From: Microbacterium sp.
GTDB lineage: Bacteria > Actinomycetota > Actinomycetes > Actinomycetales > Microbacteriaceae
Assembly (NCBI GenBank): GCA_017306415.1
Contig: JAFKIL010000003.1
Coordinates: forward strand, 620,001 to 684,000
Reading direction: 5' to 3'
DNA length: 64,000 bases
Below are positions 8,723-17,607 of this stretch, piece after piece. Numbering within the stretch: the stretch's first letter is position 1; each line of letters starts with the position of its first letter. The notes under the pieces were generated by a model. The model worked only from the letters and a program-made list of their open reading frames with translations, was not told the origin of the DNA and did not search any database. The position numbers and the translations under genes are program-made.

Positions 8723-8944
8723 CTAGCGGTAGCGGTAGACGATGCGCCCGCGGGTCAGGTCGTAGGGGCTCAGCTCCACGACCACGCGGTCCTCCGGGAT
8801 GATGCGGATGTAGTTCTGCCGCATCTTTCCGGAGATCGTGGCGAGGACCTTGTGTCCGTTGCTCAGCTCGACGCGGAACATCGCGTTGGGCAGTGCCTCG
8901 GAGATCACGCCTTCGATCTCGATGACCCCGTCTTTCTTCGCCAT
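8723..8944 (-). CDS. infA: Translation initiation factor IF-1, 73 aa
   Basis: IF-1 is a single OB-fold protein that blocks the A site during initiation. [20 protein letters not shown] through [15 protein letters not shown] is the complete family sequence. The start at ATG 8944 is chosen because it gives the canonical 73-residue length; the frame stays open upstream for 41 more residues that resemble nothing in the family. It heads the infA-rpmJ-rpsM-rpsK-rpoA-rplQ run. Confidence 0.98.
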   Translation of the reverse strand: MAKKDGVIEIEGVISEALPNAMFRVELSNGHKVLATISGKMRQNYIRIIPEDRVVVELSPYDLTRGRIVYRYR

Positions 8945-9038
8945 ACGCTCGCTAACAGTTCTGCAGACCGGTCGATCTGCGGTGGATGGGATTGCGGTGC
9001 CGAGACACGCCGATAAAGGCGCAAGGCACCAAAGATTC

Positions 9039-9067
9039 AGTGTACGTGATAACGGGGCCCCCGGCAA
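9039..9067 (-). promoter_or_regulatory. Predicted infA promoter
   Basis: On the minus strand TTGCCG (9062-9067), a 17-nt spacer and TACACT (9039-9044) make a good sigma-70-like promoter about 90 nt upstream of infA. The -35 lies inside the terminator hairpin at 9053-9083, so the two signals overlap. Confidence 0.45.
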
Positions 9068-9083
9068 CTCGCCGGAGGCCCCG
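9053..9083 (-). terminator. Hairpin downstream of the dsbA-like gene
   Basis: CGGGGCC and GGCCCCG outer arms plus CCGGC/GCCGG inner arms form a 12-bp stem with one C-A mismatch. It would end the map/dsbA-like transcript before infA. It lacks a clear U-tract and overlaps the predicted infA -35. Confidence 0.5.
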
Positions 9084-9130
9084 CCGAGAGGGGTACGTTC
9101 TCAACTTCCCATCGCTTGTCAGCCCAGAGG

Positions 9131-9151
9131 GCGCAGTCAAGGTGACTGCGC
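9131..9151 (-). other. Perfect small hairpin in the dsbA-infA spacer
   Basis: GCGCAGTCA (9131-9139) and TGACTGCGC (9143-9151) form a 9-bp stem with a 3-nt loop, 72 nt downstream of the dsbA-like stop. It could be the first of two tandem terminators. Nothing else is recognisable in the 278-nt spacer. Confidence 0.4.
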
Positions 9152-9222
9152 ATCGAGACTGGCAACTAACTCCGTTGACCGGTACCACCAGAAATGGGGG
9201 TTTCAGGGAACCCGGTTCGGGT

Positions 9223-9915
9223 CTACTTCAGGCGGGCCAGAATGTCGGTCTGGGGGTTCATCGTGACGCCGACCATTGCACCATTCACAACGAGCGTCGG
9301 GGTGCCGTTAGCACCCGTCGGCAGCTGCCACTTCGCCGCGAACTGCATGTAGCGGTTGTCGTTGATGGCCTTCTTGAGATCGTCGGTGACGTTGACGCCT
9401 GCCTTCGAGGCGACGTCGATGATCTGCTTGTTCGTGAGGCCGGCGGTGTTCTCCCCCGGCTGATCAGCGTAGAGAGCCTCGAGGAACGCGTACGCGTTGT
9501 CGGGATCTGCCACAGCCACCGCGTACATCGCGCTCGCCGCGCGGCTCGAGTAGCGGGTTCCCGACGACCGGTCGTCGAGAATCGTGACCGGGTGCACGTT
9601 GAGCGTGACCTTGCCATCGGCGATCAGCTGCTTGATCGTCGGGCCCTCCGACTGCTCGAACTGGTTGCAGTAGGGGCACAGGAAGTCGATGTACGTGTCG
9701 ACGGTGTTGGTCCCCGACCCGAACGTGATGGCGCCGGTCTCGGAGTTCACGATGCTGCCCTTGGGCGTCTCGGTGCCGATGGCGCCCGGGGTGTTGCTTG
9801 CCGTCGTCGAGGCGTTCATCCAGATCACGAGACCCGCGATGATCGCGACCACCACCACCACTGCCACGCTCACCCAGATGGCGAACCAGTTCGTCTTCCG
9901 CACAGCGGTAGCCAT
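9223..9915 (-). CDS. Membrane-anchored DsbA-family thiol oxidoreductase, 230 aa
   Basis: After a short cytoplasmic N terminus a single helix (about residues 12-33, WVSVAVVVVVAIIAGLVIW) anchors the protein with the rest outside. The thioredoxin-fold domain carries the active site Cys80-Pro-Tyr-Cys83, preceded by DTYIDF, and a cis-Pro loop, GTPTLVVNG, near residue 212. Such DsbA/DSBA-like proteins form or rearrange disulfides in exported proteins. It starts 33 nt downstream of map in the secY-adk-map unit, consistent with a role tied to secretion. No partner VKOR/DsbB-like gene is seen here. Confidence 0.88.
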   Translation of the reverse strand: MATAVRKTNWFAIWVSVAVVVVVAIIAGLVIWMNASTTASNTPGAIGTETPKGSIVNSETGAITFGSGTNTVDTYIDFLCPYCNQFEQSEGPTIKQLIADGKVTLNVHPVTILDDRSSGTRYSSRAASAMYAVAVADPDNAYAFLEALYADQPGENTAGLTNKQIIDVASKAGVNVTDDLKKAINDNRYMQFAAKWQLPTGANGTPTLVVNGAMVGVTMNPQTDILARLK

Positions 9916-9948
9916 TCGTCTTCCTATCGCTCTATCGCTTGAGAGGTC

Positions 9949-10782
9949 TTACTCGATGGCGGACGGGGTCACGCCGAAAGGCGCGAGGCCTGCCGCACCA
10001 CCATCGGGCGCGGTGAGCACCCAGATGCCACCATCATGCACGGCGACGCTATGTTCCCAGTGTGAACCGGCTGTGCCGTCGAGGGTGGAGACCGTCCAGC
10101 CGTCATCCTCCACGAACGTCTCCTGGTCGCCGATGACGACCATGGGCTCGATCGCGACGGCGAGCCCCGGTCGCACCTCGGGCCCGGGGTCGGCGACGCG
10201 GTAGTTGAAGATGGAGGGCGACTCGTGCATCCTGCGGCCGATGCCATGGCCGACGTAGTCGCGCAGGATGCCATAACCGTGACCGGACGCGTCGATGTAG
10301 GCCTGCACGGCTGCGCCGATCTCGCCCAGGTGGCGCGCGGTCGCGAGAGCGGCGATCCCGGCCCAGAGCGACCCCTCAGTGACCCGTGAGAGCTCCTCCC
10401 GCTCGGCGACCAGCACCGGACGGGAGGGATCCGGCACGACGACCGTGATCGCGGAGTCCCCGTTCCAGCCGCGGTACTCCGCCCCGGCGTCGACGGACAC
10501 GATGTCGCCCGGCTCGAGCGCACGGCCGCCGGGGATGCCGTGCACCACCTGCTCGTTGACCGACGTGCAGATGGTGTGCCGGTAGCCGCGGACCATCTGG
10601 AAGTTGGAGACGGCTCCGCGTCCGGTGATGACGCGGGATGCCTCTGCGTCGAGCTCGAGCGTGGTGACGCCCGGCACGATCAGCGGCCGTACGGCGTCGA
10701 GTGCGGCGGCCGTGATGAGACCCGGCTCGACCATCGCCCTCAGCTGTGCGGGCGACTTGTAGATCCCGCGACGCAGCCCCAC
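9949..10782 (-). CDS. map: Methionine aminopeptidase type I, 277 aa
   Basis: The enzyme removes N-terminal methionine from nascent proteins. Metal ligands are visible in the order typical for the family: VSVDAGAEYRGWNGDSAIT with two Asp, GHGIGRRMHESP with the His, and AIEPMVVIG plus a final WEHSVAVHD. I chose GTG 10782, which begins one base after the adk stop and gives VGLRRGIYKSPAQLRAM; the open frame upstream overlaps adk and looks unlike the family. The binding site is weak, so translation is probably coupled to adk. An internal ATG (AMVEPGL) is the alternative. Confidence 0.93.
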   Translation of the reverse strand: MGLRRGIYKSPAQLRAMVEPGLITAAALDAVRPLIVPGVTTLELDAEASRVITGRGAVSNFQMVRGYRHTICTSVNEQVVHGIPGGRALEPGDIVSVDAGAEYRGWNGDSAITVVVPDPSRPVLVAEREELSRVTEGSLWAGIAALATARHLGEIGAAVQAYIDASGHGYGILRDYVGHGIGRRMHESPSIFNYRVADPGPEVRPGLAVAIEPMVVIGDQETFVEDDGWTVSTLDGTAGSHWEHSVAVHDGGIWVLTAPDGGAAGLAPFGVTPSAIE

Positions 10783-10783
10783 G

Positions 10784-11482
10784 TCAGGCGGCGGCCGGCC
10801 GCGCGATCCCGCGAGCCGCGAGGGCACCCAGGATGCGAGCGGTCACCGTCTCGAGCGAACCGACCCCGTCGATCGTGTCGACGAGCCCGCGCTCGCGGTA
10901 CACGTCGAGGATCGGGGCGGTCTCGCGCTCGTAGATGCTCAGGCGCTTGGCGATCGCGTCCTCGGTGTCGTCCGTGCGACCCTGCTCGCGCGCACGCTCG
11001 GCGATCCGCGCGATGCTGACCGCACGCGCGACGCCGAGCTCGATGACGGCGGTCAGCGGCTCGTCCCGCTCCGCCAGGTACCCGTCCAGGAGGGCGACCT
11101 GCGCGAGATTGCGCGGGAACCCGTCCAGGAGGAAGCCGCCCGCGGCATCCGGCTGCTGCAGGCGGTCGCGGACGACCTCGAACGTGAGGTCGTCGGAGAC
11201 CAGGTCGCCCGCGTCGATGACCGACTGGACCTTGGCGCCCAGCTCGGAGCCGTCCTTGATCGCGGCGCGGAAGACGTCGCCCGTCGAGATCGCGGGCACG
11301 CCCAGCAGATCGCCGATCCGCGCGCCCTGCGTGCCCTTGCCCGACCCCTGCGGTCCGACGATCAGGAGCCGTGCGGCCTGCAGGGCGGGAACCTGCGCCT
11401 CGCGATGCGCGACACCCTCGCGGTGCTGCTCGTGCTCGCCGAACTCCCGGTGGCCCTCGTGGCGCGTGTGTTCCGTCGTCAT
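10784..11482 (-). CDS. adk: Adenylate kinase with His-rich N-terminal extension, 232 aa
   Basis: Adk interconverts ATP+AMP and 2 ADP. The P-loop IVGPQGSGKGTQ lies at residues 41-52 rather than near residue 7, because of a 36-residue leader containing six His (5, 8, 11, 18, 20, 26) and many Glu/Arg. DGFPRNLAQ is the AMP-binding block, and a short lid (RAREQGRTDDTEDAI) marks the zinc-free type. ATG 11482 overlaps the secY stop as ATGA, which supports the upstream start, and there is no ATG/GTG/TTG between it and the P-loop. So the extension appears genuine. Confidence 0.93.
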   Translation of the reverse strand: MTTEHTRHEGHREFGEHEQHREGVAHREAQVPALQAARLLIVGPQGSGKGTQGARIGDLLGVPAISTGDVFRAAIKDGSELGAKVQSVIDAGDLVSDDLTFEVVRDRLQQPDAAGGFLLDGFPRNLAQVALLDGYLAERDEPLTAVIELGVARAVSIARIAERAREQGRTDDTEDAIAKRLSIYERETAPILDVYRERGLVDTIDGVGSLETVTARILGALAARGIARPAAA

Positions 11483-12801
11483 CGCAGGAGCCCTTCGTAA
11501 TGGCGCTGCTGCAGCTGCGCGTCGATCTGCTTCACCGTCTCGAGGCCGACGCCCACCATGATCAGGATCGACGTGCCGCCGAAGGGGAAGTTCTGATTCG
11601 CGCTCACCGTCGCCAACGCGATCAGCGGGATCAGCGCCACGAGACCCAGATAGATCGAACCGGGGAGCGTGATGCGCGTGAGCACGTAGTCCAGGTACTC
11701 GGCCGTGGGACGCCCCGCGCGGATGCCCGGGATGAAGCCGCCGTACTTCTTCATGTTGTCGGCGACCTCGACCGGATTGAACGTGATCGCGACGTAGAAG
11801 TAGGTGAACCCGATGATCAGCAGGAAGTACAGCAGCCAGTAGAGCGGGTGGTCGCCCTTGGTGAGGTAGTTGGAGATCCACGTCACCCACGCGGCCGGGG
11901 TCTCCCCCGCCTTCGGCTGGTTGAACTGGGCGATCAGCGCGGGGATGTAGAGCAGCGACGACGCGAAGATCACGGGGACCACACCCGCCATGTTGACCTT
12001 GATCGGGATGTACGTGTTCGTGCCGCCGTAGGTGCGGCGGCCGACCATCCGCTTCGCGTACTGGACCGGGATGCGCCGCTGCGACTGCTCGACGAACACG
12101 ATGAGCGCCACGATGACGATGCCGACCGCGATCACCAGGAAGAACGTCTCCGGTCCGCGCGAGGTCCAGATGGCCCACATCGCCGACGGGAACGACGCCG
12201 CGATCGACGTGAAGATCAGGATCGACATGCCGTTGCCGACGCCCTTCTCCGTCACCAGCTCCGCGAACCACATGATGAGTCCGGTGCCGGCCGTCATGGT
12301 GATGATCATGAGGAGCTGCGCCCACCACGCGTCGTTGCTGACGAGCTGGGAGCAGGATGCCGCGGCGTTGGTCCCGAACAGCTGTCCGCTGCGGGCGACC
12401 GTCACCAGCGTCGTCGACTGCAGCAGCGCGAGCGCGATGGTGAGGTAGCGCGTGTACTGGGTCAGGCGGCTCTGGCCGGCCTGGCCCTCTTTGTACAGCG
12501 TCTCGAAATGCGGGATGACCACGCGGAGGAGCTGCACGATGATCGTCGCCGTGATGTACGGCATGACCCCGAGCGCGAAGATCGAGAGCTGGAGGAGGGC
12601 GCCGCCCGAGAAGAGGTTCACGAGCGAGAGGAGACCCTGCGTCCCGCCGCTGTCCTTCAGACACTGCTGGACGTTGCCGAAGTCGACGAACGGCGTCGGC
12701 ACGTGCGCACCGAGGCGGTAGATGACGATGATGCCGAGGGTGAAGGCGATCTTCCGACGCAGGTCGGGAGTGCGGAAGACCCGCGCGATGGCGCTGAACA
12801 A
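11479..12801 (-). CDS. secY: Preprotein translocase subunit SecY, 440 aa
   Basis: SecY forms the protein-conducting channel. Ten transmembrane helices and family motifs such as IVIYRLGAHVPTP, LFSGGALLQLSIFALGVMPYI (core LSIFALGVMPYI) and FAYFYVAITFNP-like segments are present. The start is TTG 12801, six bases after a strong GGAGGA binding site (12808-12813); an upstream ATG at 12834 lacks any binding site. SecY heads its own unit (secY-adk-map-dsbA) because a perfect terminator separates it from rplO. Confidence 0.97.
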   Translation of the reverse strand: MFSAIARVFRTPDLRRKIAFTLGIIVIYRLGAHVPTPFVDFGNVQQCLKDSGGTQGLLSLVNLFSGGALLQLSIFALGVMPYITATIIVQLLRVVIPHFETLYKEGQAGQSRLTQYTRYLTIALALLQSTTLVTVARSGQLFGTNAAASCSQLVSNDAWWAQLLMIITMTAGTGLIMWFAELVTEKGVGNGMSILIFTSIAASFPSAMWAIWTSRGPETFFLVIAVGIVIVALIVFVEQSQRRIPVQYAKRMVGRRTYGGTNTYIPIKVNMAGVVPVIFASSLLYIPALIAQFNQPKAGETPAAWVTWISNYLTKGDHPLYWLLYFLLIIGFTYFYVAITFNPVEVADNMKKYGGFIPGIRAGRPTAEYLDYVLTRITLPGSIYLGLVALIPLIALATVSANQNFPFGGTSILIMVGVGLETVKQIDAQLQQRHYEGLLR

Positions 12802-12907
12802 GTGGATTCCTCCAGGAAAGGGATTCCGGCACACACGAGTGCGCAGACAACCAGGGTAACCCAGTCGGCCGATCCGGCGGTTGCGACGGGTTGCGTCCTG
12901 GAACGGA

Positions 12908-12937
12908 AGCGGGGCCGGAGTCTCCTCCGGCCCCGCT
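12908..12937 (-). terminator. Terminator after rplO
   Basis: AGCGGGGCCGGAG (12908-12920) and CTCCGGCCCCGCT (12925-12937) form a perfect 13-bp stem with a 4-nt loop, nine bases past the rplO stop. It should end or strongly attenuate the S10-spc transcript and isolate secY. Confidence 0.8.
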
Positions 12938-12945
12938 CGGTCGTG

Positions 12946-13605
12946 CTACTCGGCGGTGGCGACGGCCACGGAGCCGCCGGCAGCCACGATCTTCTGCTCC
13001 GCGGATCCGGAGACCTTGTCGACCGAGACGTTCAGCTTGACCGCGATGTCGCCGGTCCCGAGGACCTTGACCTTCTCGTTCTTGCGCACGGCGCCCTTGG
13101 CGACGAGATCCGTCACCGTGACGTCGCCGCCCGACGGGTAGAGCTCCGACAGCTTGTCCAGGTTCACGACCTGGTACTCGACGCGGAACGGGTTCTTGAA
13201 GCCGCGCAGCTTCGGCGCACGCATGTGCAGCGGAAGCTGACCGCCCTGGAAGCCGGGGCGCACCTGGTAGCGCGCCTTGGTTCCCTTGGTACCGCGACCC
13301 GCCGTCTTGCCCTTCGAGCCCTCACCGCGACCCACGCGGGTCTTGGGGGTGTTGGCTCCGGGGACCGGACGCAGGTGGTGCACCTTGAGGACACCGGGGC
13401 GCGAGGCCTCAGCATCCTTCTTCCGGGCGGCCTTCTTCGCGGGTGCGGCCTTCTTGGCAGGCGCCTTCTCGGCAGCGGACGCCTTCGCGGCGGCCGGAGC
13501 CTTCTCCGCGGCCGGGGCCTTGGCGGCAGCCGGCTTCTTCGCGGCGGCCTTCTTCGGGGCCGCCTTCTCGACGGCCTCTGCCGCCTCGGCCTTGTTCTCA
13601 GCCAT
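12946..13605 (-). CDS. rplO: 50S ribosomal protein L15 with Ala/Lys-rich N terminus, 219 aa
   Basis: The L15 body begins at about residue 70 ([20 protein letters not shown]) with the usual Gly/Lys-rich [17 protein letters not shown] loop that threads into 23S rRNA. Residues 1-68 are an added low-complexity segment of Ala, Lys, Pro and Glu ([17 protein letters not shown]), so the protein is about 70 residues longer than usual. The ATG overlaps the rpmD stop by one base (TAATG). It is the last gene before the spc terminator. Confidence 0.97.
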   Translation of the reverse strand: MAENKAEAAEAVEKAAPKKAAAKKPAAAKAPAAEKAPAAAKASAAEKAPAKKAAPAKKAARKKDAEASRPGVLKVHHLRPVPGANTPKTRVGRGEGSKGKTAGRGTKGTKARYQVRPGFQGGQLPLHMRAPKLRGFKNPFRVEYQVVNLDKLSELYPSGGDVTVTDLVAKGAVRKNEKVKVLGTGDIAVKLNVSVDKVSGSAEQKIVAAGGSVAVATAE

Positions 13606-13790
13606 TAGTCGATCTCCTCAACCTTCACGAGGTGGGCGACGGTCTTGACGTAGCCGCGCGTCTGCGCGTCGTCCGGACGGACGACCGAGTCGCCGATCCG
13701 CTTGAGACCGAGGCTTCGCAGCGTGTCGCGCTGGTTCTGCTTCTCACTCACCTTGGACTTCACCTGCGTGACCTTCAGACGGGCAGCCAT
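13605..13790 (-). CDS. rpmD: 50S ribosomal protein L30, 61 aa
   Basis: [20 protein letters not shown] followed by [20 protein letters not shown] is canonical bacterial L30. The ATG at 13790 overlaps the rpsE stop (TGATG) and its own stop overlaps rplO, so all three are translationally coupled. Confidence 0.97.
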   Translation of the reverse strand: MAARLKVTQVKSKVSEKQNQRDTLRSLGLKRIGDSVVRPDDAQTRGYVKTVAHLVKVEEID

Positions 13791-14491
13791 CAGGCACCTA
13801 CCTTCTGCTCGCGCGCTGCCGCGGCCAGGTCGGCCTCGGCGCGGATGAGACGGGCCGGAGCGACCTGATCGAACTCGAGGCCGCGACGCGCGGCGACCGC
13901 GCGGGGCTCCTCGAGCTGCTTCAGGGCCTCCACCGTGGCGTGCACGATGTTGATCGTGTTGGACGAGCCGAGCGACTTCGACAGCACGTCGTGGATGCCG
14001 GCGCACTCCAGGACGGCACGCACCGGGCCGCCCGCGATGACACCGGTACCGGCGGCAGCGGGACGCAGCAGCACGACGCCGGCGGCGGCCTCGCCCTGCA
14101 CCGGGTGCGGGATCGTCGAGCCCGCGCGCGGAACGCGGAAGAAGTTGCGCTTGGCCTCCTCGACGCCCTTCGAGATCGCCAGCGGCACCTCGCGGGCCTT
14201 GCCGTAGCCGACGCCCACGACGCCGTTGCCGTCACCCACGACCACGAGGGCCGTGAAGCTGAAGCGGCGACCGCCCTTGACGACCTTCGACACGCGGTTG
14301 ATCGTCACGACGCGCTCGAGGAACTGGCTCTCGTTGCGGTCGCGCGACCCGCGGTCGCGGTTGGGGTTGCGCTCGCGGCCGCCACGGCGGGGCTCGCGCT
14401 CCGTCTGCGCCGCTTCGGGCGCAGTCGTGGCAGCGGGCTGCTCGGCGGACTGCTCGGTGGCGGTCACTTCGGTCTCCTTGTTGTCGCTCAC
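13790..14491 (-). CDS. rpsE: 30S ribosomal protein S5 with charged N-terminal extension, 233 aa
   Basis: The S5 core starts at about residue 54 ([20 protein letters not shown]) and includes [15 protein letters not shown] and the double-stranded RNA-binding region. S5 acts in decoding fidelity and helicase activity at the mRNA entry. The first 53 residues are acidic then Arg-rich ([18 protein letters not shown]) and are an extension shared by many actinobacterial S5 proteins. The start overlaps the rplR stop as ATGA. Confidence 0.98.
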   Translation of the reverse strand: MSDNKETEVTATEQSAEQPAATTAPEAAQTEREPRRGGRERNPNRDRGSRDRNESQFLERVVTINRVSKVVKGGRRFSFTALVVVGDGNGVVGVGYGKAREVPLAISKGVEEAKRNFFRVPRAGSTIPHPVQGEAAAGVVLLRPAAAGTGVIAGGPVRAVLECAGIHDVLSKSLGSSNTINIVHATVEALKQLEEPRAVAARRGLEFDQVAPARLIRAEADLAAAAREQKVGA

Positions 14492-14847
14492 AGGTTGAGC
14501 CCTCCCTCGCGGGCGCCGTCGGCGATAGCCGCGACCCGACCCGCGTAGCGGTTGCCACCGCGGTCGAAAACGACGTCGGCGACGCCGGCGGCCTTCGCGC
14601 GCTCGGCGACGAGCTCGCCGACCTTGCGCGCCTTGGCCGTCTTGTCACCGTCGAACGAACGCAGATCGACCTCGAGGGTCGACGCGGACGCGACGGTGTG
14701 GCCCTTGCTGTCGTCCACGACCTGGACGAACACGTGACGCGCGGAGCGGGTCACGACGAGGCGCGGGCGAAGCTCGGTGCCCACGACCTTCTTGCGAAGG
14801 CGGGCGTGACGACGCGAACGCGCCTGAGTCTTTGTCTTGACAGCCAT
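14488..14847 (-). CDS. rplR: 50S ribosomal protein L18, 119 aa
   Basis: [21 protein letters not shown]-type start, here [20 protein letters not shown], and the [20 protein letters not shown] end are characteristic. L18 binds 5S rRNA together with L5. Length is normal, it starts two bases after rplF and overlaps rpsE by four bases. Confidence 0.98.
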   Translation of the reverse strand: MAVKTKTQARSRRHARLRKKVVGTELRPRLVVTRSARHVFVQVVDDSKGHTVASASTLEVDLRSFDGDKTAKARKVGELVAERAKAAGVADVVFDRGGNRYAGRVAAIADGAREGGLNL

Positions 14848-14849
14848 GG

Positions 14850-15386
14850 TTACTTACCACTCTTTCCGGCCTTGCGCCGCACGACCTCGCCGGCGTACCG
14901 CACACCCTTGCCCTTGTAGGGCTCGGGCTTGCGGATCTTGCGGATGTTCGCGGCCGCCTCGCCGACGGCCTGCTTGTCGATGCCGCTCACGGTGAGCTTG
15001 TTGTTGCCCTCGACCGTGAAGGTGATGCCCGCCGGCGGGTCGACGAGGACGGGGTGCGAGAAGCCGAGCGCGAACTCGACCGACGACCCCTTCTGTGCGA
15101 CGCGGTAGCCCGTGCCGACGACCTCGAGGCCCTTGGAGTAGCCCTGGGTGACACCGATGATGTTGTTGTTGATGAGCGTGCGGGTCAGGCCGTGGAGCGA
15201 ACGCGACTCGCGCTCGTCGTCGGGACGGGTGACGAGCACCTGACCCTCCTCGACCTTGACCTCGATGGGGCTCGCCACGACGAGCGACAGCTCACCCTTG
15301 GGGCCCTTGACCGCGACACCCTGGCCGTCGACCGATACGGTCACGCCGGCGGGGATGTCGATGGGAAGACGTCCGATACGAGACAT
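14850..15386 (-). CDS. rplF: 50S ribosomal protein L6, 178 aa
   Basis: [20 protein letters not shown] and the C-terminal [20 protein letters not shown] define L6, which sits near the sarcin-ricin loop and factor-binding site. Two repeated beta domains are intact and the length is usual. It starts 6 nt after the rpsH stop. Confidence 0.98.
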   Translation of the reverse strand: MSRIGRLPIDIPAGVTVSVDGQGVAVKGPKGELSLVVASPIEVKVEEGQVLVTRPDDERESRSLHGLTRTLINNNIIGVTQGYSKGLEVVGTGYRVAQKGSSVEFALGFSHPVLVDPPAGITFTVEGNNKLTVSGIDKQAVGEAAANIRKIRKPEPYKGKGVRYAGEVVRRKAGKSGK

Positions 15387-15392
15387 CGTCGA

Positions 15393-15791
15393 TCACCACA
15401 CGTAGGCGAGGACTTCCCCACCCACGCCCTTCGTCTCGGCCTGCCGGTCCGTCAGGAGACCGGAGGAGGTGGACAGGATGGCGACGCCGAGGCCGCCGAG
15501 CACCGTGGGGATCTCGGTCGACTTGGCGTACACGCGCAGGCCGGGCTTCGACACGCGCTTGATGCCGGCGATCGACCGCTCGCGGTTCGGGCCGTACTTC
15601 AGCGTCAGCGTCAGCGTCTGCCCGACGCGGGCGTCCGCCACGGACCAGTCCGCGATGTAGCCCTCCTGCTTGAGGATGGCCGCGATGTGCGTCTTGAGCT
15701 TCGAGCTCGGCAGCGACACGGAGTCGTGGTGTGCCGAGTTCGCGTTGCGCAGACGGGTCAGCATGTCTGCGACCGGGTCTGTCATCGTCAT
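15393..15791 (-). CDS. rpsH: 30S ribosomal protein S8, 132 aa
   Basis: [20 protein letters not shown] and the end motif [14 protein letters not shown] identify S8, an early-binding 16S protein and often the spc-operon repressor. It follows rplE directly; the rpsN gene found here in many bacteria is missing and is replaced by a 91-nt spacer with a hairpin. Confidence 0.98.
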   Translation of the reverse strand: MTMTDPVADMLTRLRNANSAHHDSVSLPSSKLKTHIAAILKQEGYIADWSVADARVGQTLTLTLKYGPNRERSIAGIKRVSKPGLRVYAKSTEIPTVLGGLGVAILSTSSGLLTDRQAETKGVGGEVLAYVW

Positions 15792-15853
15792 GGTTGATTT
15801 CCTTCGTTCACCAGGTTTCGAGCGCCGTTACACGACGAGCGACCTGTGGTGGT

Positions 15854-15876
15854 GGGCCGGCCGGACGGCCGGACCC
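15854..15876 (-). other. Hairpin in the rplE-rpsH spacer
   Basis: GGGCCGGCC (15854-15862) pairs with GGCCGGACCC (15867-15876) apart from one bulged A, around a 4-nt loop. It begins six bases past the rplE stop, in the position where type-Z rpsN normally lies. No frame in the 91-nt spacer could encode S14. Confidence 0.55.
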
Positions 15877-15882
15877 GGGTAG

Positions 15883-16473
15883 TCACGCCTGAGCGTCGTC
15901 CGAACGGAACGGGAAGCCGAGGTGACGCAGCAGCGCGCGCCCCTCGTCGTCCGTGGTCGCGGTGGTCACGACGGTGATGTCGAAACCGCGCACGCGGTCG
16001 ATGCGGTCCTGGTTGATCTCGTGGAACACCGACTGCTCCTGGAGACCGAACGTGTAGTTGCCGTGCCCGTCGAACTGGTCGCCGGACAGACCGCGGAAGT
16101 CGCGGATGCGCGGCAGCGCGAGGTTCACGAGACGGTCCAGGAACTCCCACGCACGGTCGCCCCGCAGGGTGACGTGCGCACCGATGGGCTGGCCCTCGCG
16201 CAGCTTGAACTGCGCGATGGACTTGCGCGCCTTCGTGACGACGGGCTTCTGACCGGTGATCTTGGTGAGGTCGTCGACCGCGCCATCGATCACCTTGCTG
16301 TCACGAGCCGCCTCGCCGACGCCGGTGTTCACCACGACCTTGACCAGGCCGGGGATCTGCATCACGTTCTGGTAGCCGAACTCGTCCTGCATCTTCTGCT
16401 GGATCTCGGCCTTGTACTTCTGCTTCAGGCGGGGCTGGATCTTGCCAGCCACCGCGGCAGTTGCGGTGCTCAT
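15883..16473 (-). CDS. rplE: 50S ribosomal protein L5, 196 aa
   Basis: The body [20 protein letters not shown] through [20 protein letters not shown] is complete L5, a 5S rRNA-binding protein contacting the P-site tRNA. About 12 extra N-terminal residues ([12 protein letters not shown]) precede the core. Start overlaps rplX by one base (TGATG). Confidence 0.98.
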   Translation of the reverse strand: MSTATAAVAGKIQPRLKQKYKAEIQQKMQDEFGYQNVMQIPGLVKVVVNTGVGEAARDSKVIDGAVDDLTKITGQKPVVTKARKSIAQFKLREGQPIGAHVTLRGDRAWEFLDRLVNLALPRIRDFRGLSGDQFDGHGNYTFGLQEQSVFHEINQDRIDRVRGFDITVVTTATTDDEGRALLRHLGFPFRSDDAQA

Positions 16474-16832
16474 CAGAGGTCCTTGCCTGACTTCTTCGCG
16501 TAGCGCACGCGGACCGTGCGCTTGGTGCCGTCCTTGATCTTCTCCTCGACCTTGTGGCCGACACGGGTCGGCTTCTTGGTCGAGGGGTCGACGACGGCGA
16601 CGTTGGAGATGTGGATGGGGGCCTCGAAGGTCTCGATGCCGCCCGTCTTGGTGCCGCGCTGGGTCTGACCGACGCGGTTGTGCTTGGTGACGTAGTTCAC
16701 GCCCTCGACGATGACGCGGTTCTGCTCGACGAGGACCTCGAGGACCTTGCCCTGCTTGCCGCGGTCGCCGCCGCGCTCGGGCTTGGCGCCCGTGATGACC
16801 TGAACCAGGTCGCCCTTCTTGATCTTCGCCAT
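16473..16832 (-). CDS. rplX: 50S ribosomal protein L24, 119 aa
   Basis: [20 protein letters not shown] with the KOW motif ([12 protein letters not shown]) and the following GVNYVTKH block are diagnostic of L24, an assembly initiator near the exit tunnel. Length is slightly above the 105 typical of proteobacteria but usual for actinobacteria. It lies two bases after rplN. Confidence 0.98.
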   Translation of the reverse strand: MAKIKKGDLVQVITGAKPERGGDRGKQGKVLEVLVEQNRVIVEGVNYVTKHNRVGQTQRGTKTGGIETFEAPIHISNVAVVDPSTKKPTRVGHKVEEKIKDGTKRTVRVRYAKKSGKDL

Positions 16833-16834
16833 GA

Positions 16835-17203
16835 TCAGATGACCTCCGGAGCCAGGGAGACGATGCGCATGAACTTCTTGTCGCGAAGCTCGCGCCCGAC
16901 CGGTCCGAAGATGCGGGTGCCGCGGGGCTCCCCGTCGTTCTTCAGGATGACGGCGGCGTTCTCGTCGAACTTGATGTAGGAGCCGTCGGGACGGCGGGTC
17001 TGCTTCACCACACGGACCACCACGGCCTTGACGACATCGCCCTTCTTGACGTTGCCGCCGGGGATGGCGTCCTTGACCGTGGCGACGATGACGTCGCCGA
17101 GGCCGGCGTACCGGCGGTTCGAGCCGCCCAGCACGCGGATGGTGAGCAGCTCCTTGGCGCCGGTGTTGTCGGCGACCTTGAGGCGGGACTCGGTCTGAAT
17201 CAC
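16835..17203 (-). CDS. rplN: 50S ribosomal protein L14, 122 aa
   Basis: [20 protein letters not shown] and [20 protein letters not shown] are invariant L14 motifs; the protein makes an intersubunit bridge. Length is standard. A 32-nt spacer separates it from rpsQ. Confidence 0.98.
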   Translation of the reverse strand: MIQTESRLKVADNTGAKELLTIRVLGGSNRRYAGLGDVIVATVKDAIPGGNVKKGDVVKAVVVRVVKQTRRPDGSYIKFDENAAVILKNDGEPRGTRIFGPVGRELRDKKFMRIVSLAPEVI

Positions 17204-17235
17204 TTCTTACTCCTTGGGTTCCAAGAGGCCGTGGC

Positions 17236-17607
17236 CTACTTGGCCTTCTCGAGGATCTCGACCAGGCGCCAGCGCTTGGTGGCGCTCAGCGGACGGGTCT
17301 CGTTGATGACGACGAGGTCGCCGATGCCGGCGGTGTTGCCCTCGTCGTGCGCCTTGACCTTCGACGTGCGACGGATGACCTTGCCGTAGAGCGGGTGCTT
17401 CACGCGGTCCTCGACCTCGACGACGATGGTCTTGTCCATCTTGTCGCTGACGACGTAGCCGCGGCGGGCCTTGCGGTAGCCACGGGCGTCGACGTCGCGG
17501 ACGTCGTGCGCCGAACTCTCGTGCCCGGACGCGACGGTCACGGTCTCGAGCTCCTTCTCCGCCTTCTTCTTGGCCGGAGCCTTGGGGGCGTTCTTCGTCT
17601 CGGCCAT
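17236..17607 (-). CDS. rpsQ: 30S ribosomal protein S17 with N-terminal extension, 123 aa
   Basis: The S17 OB fold starts around residue 46 ([20 protein letters not shown]) and includes [20 protein letters not shown]17 is an early 16S-binding protein. About 40 additional residues rich in Lys, Ala and Glu precede it ([20 protein letters not shown]), so it is 123 rather than about 84 residues. ATG 17607 overlaps the rpmC stop (TGATG); a GTG directly before it is an alternative. Confidence 0.97.
   Translation of the reverse strand: MAETKNAPKAPAKKKAEKELETVTVASGHESSAHDVRDVDARGYRKARRGYVVSDKMDKTIVVEVEDRVKHPLYGKVIRRTSKVKAHDEGNTAGIGDLVVINETRPLSATKRWRLVEILEKAK

Noticed and set aside
10784-12850. Apparent fusion of a long Arg-rich segment to adenylate kinase
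   Set aside because: The upstream part is secY read in the wrong frame; adk starts at the ATGA overlap at 11482.
15792-15882. A hidden rpsN gene between rplE and rpsH
   Set aside because: The space is only 91 nt; S14 needs at least 180 nt, and no Cys-x-x-Cys coding is present.
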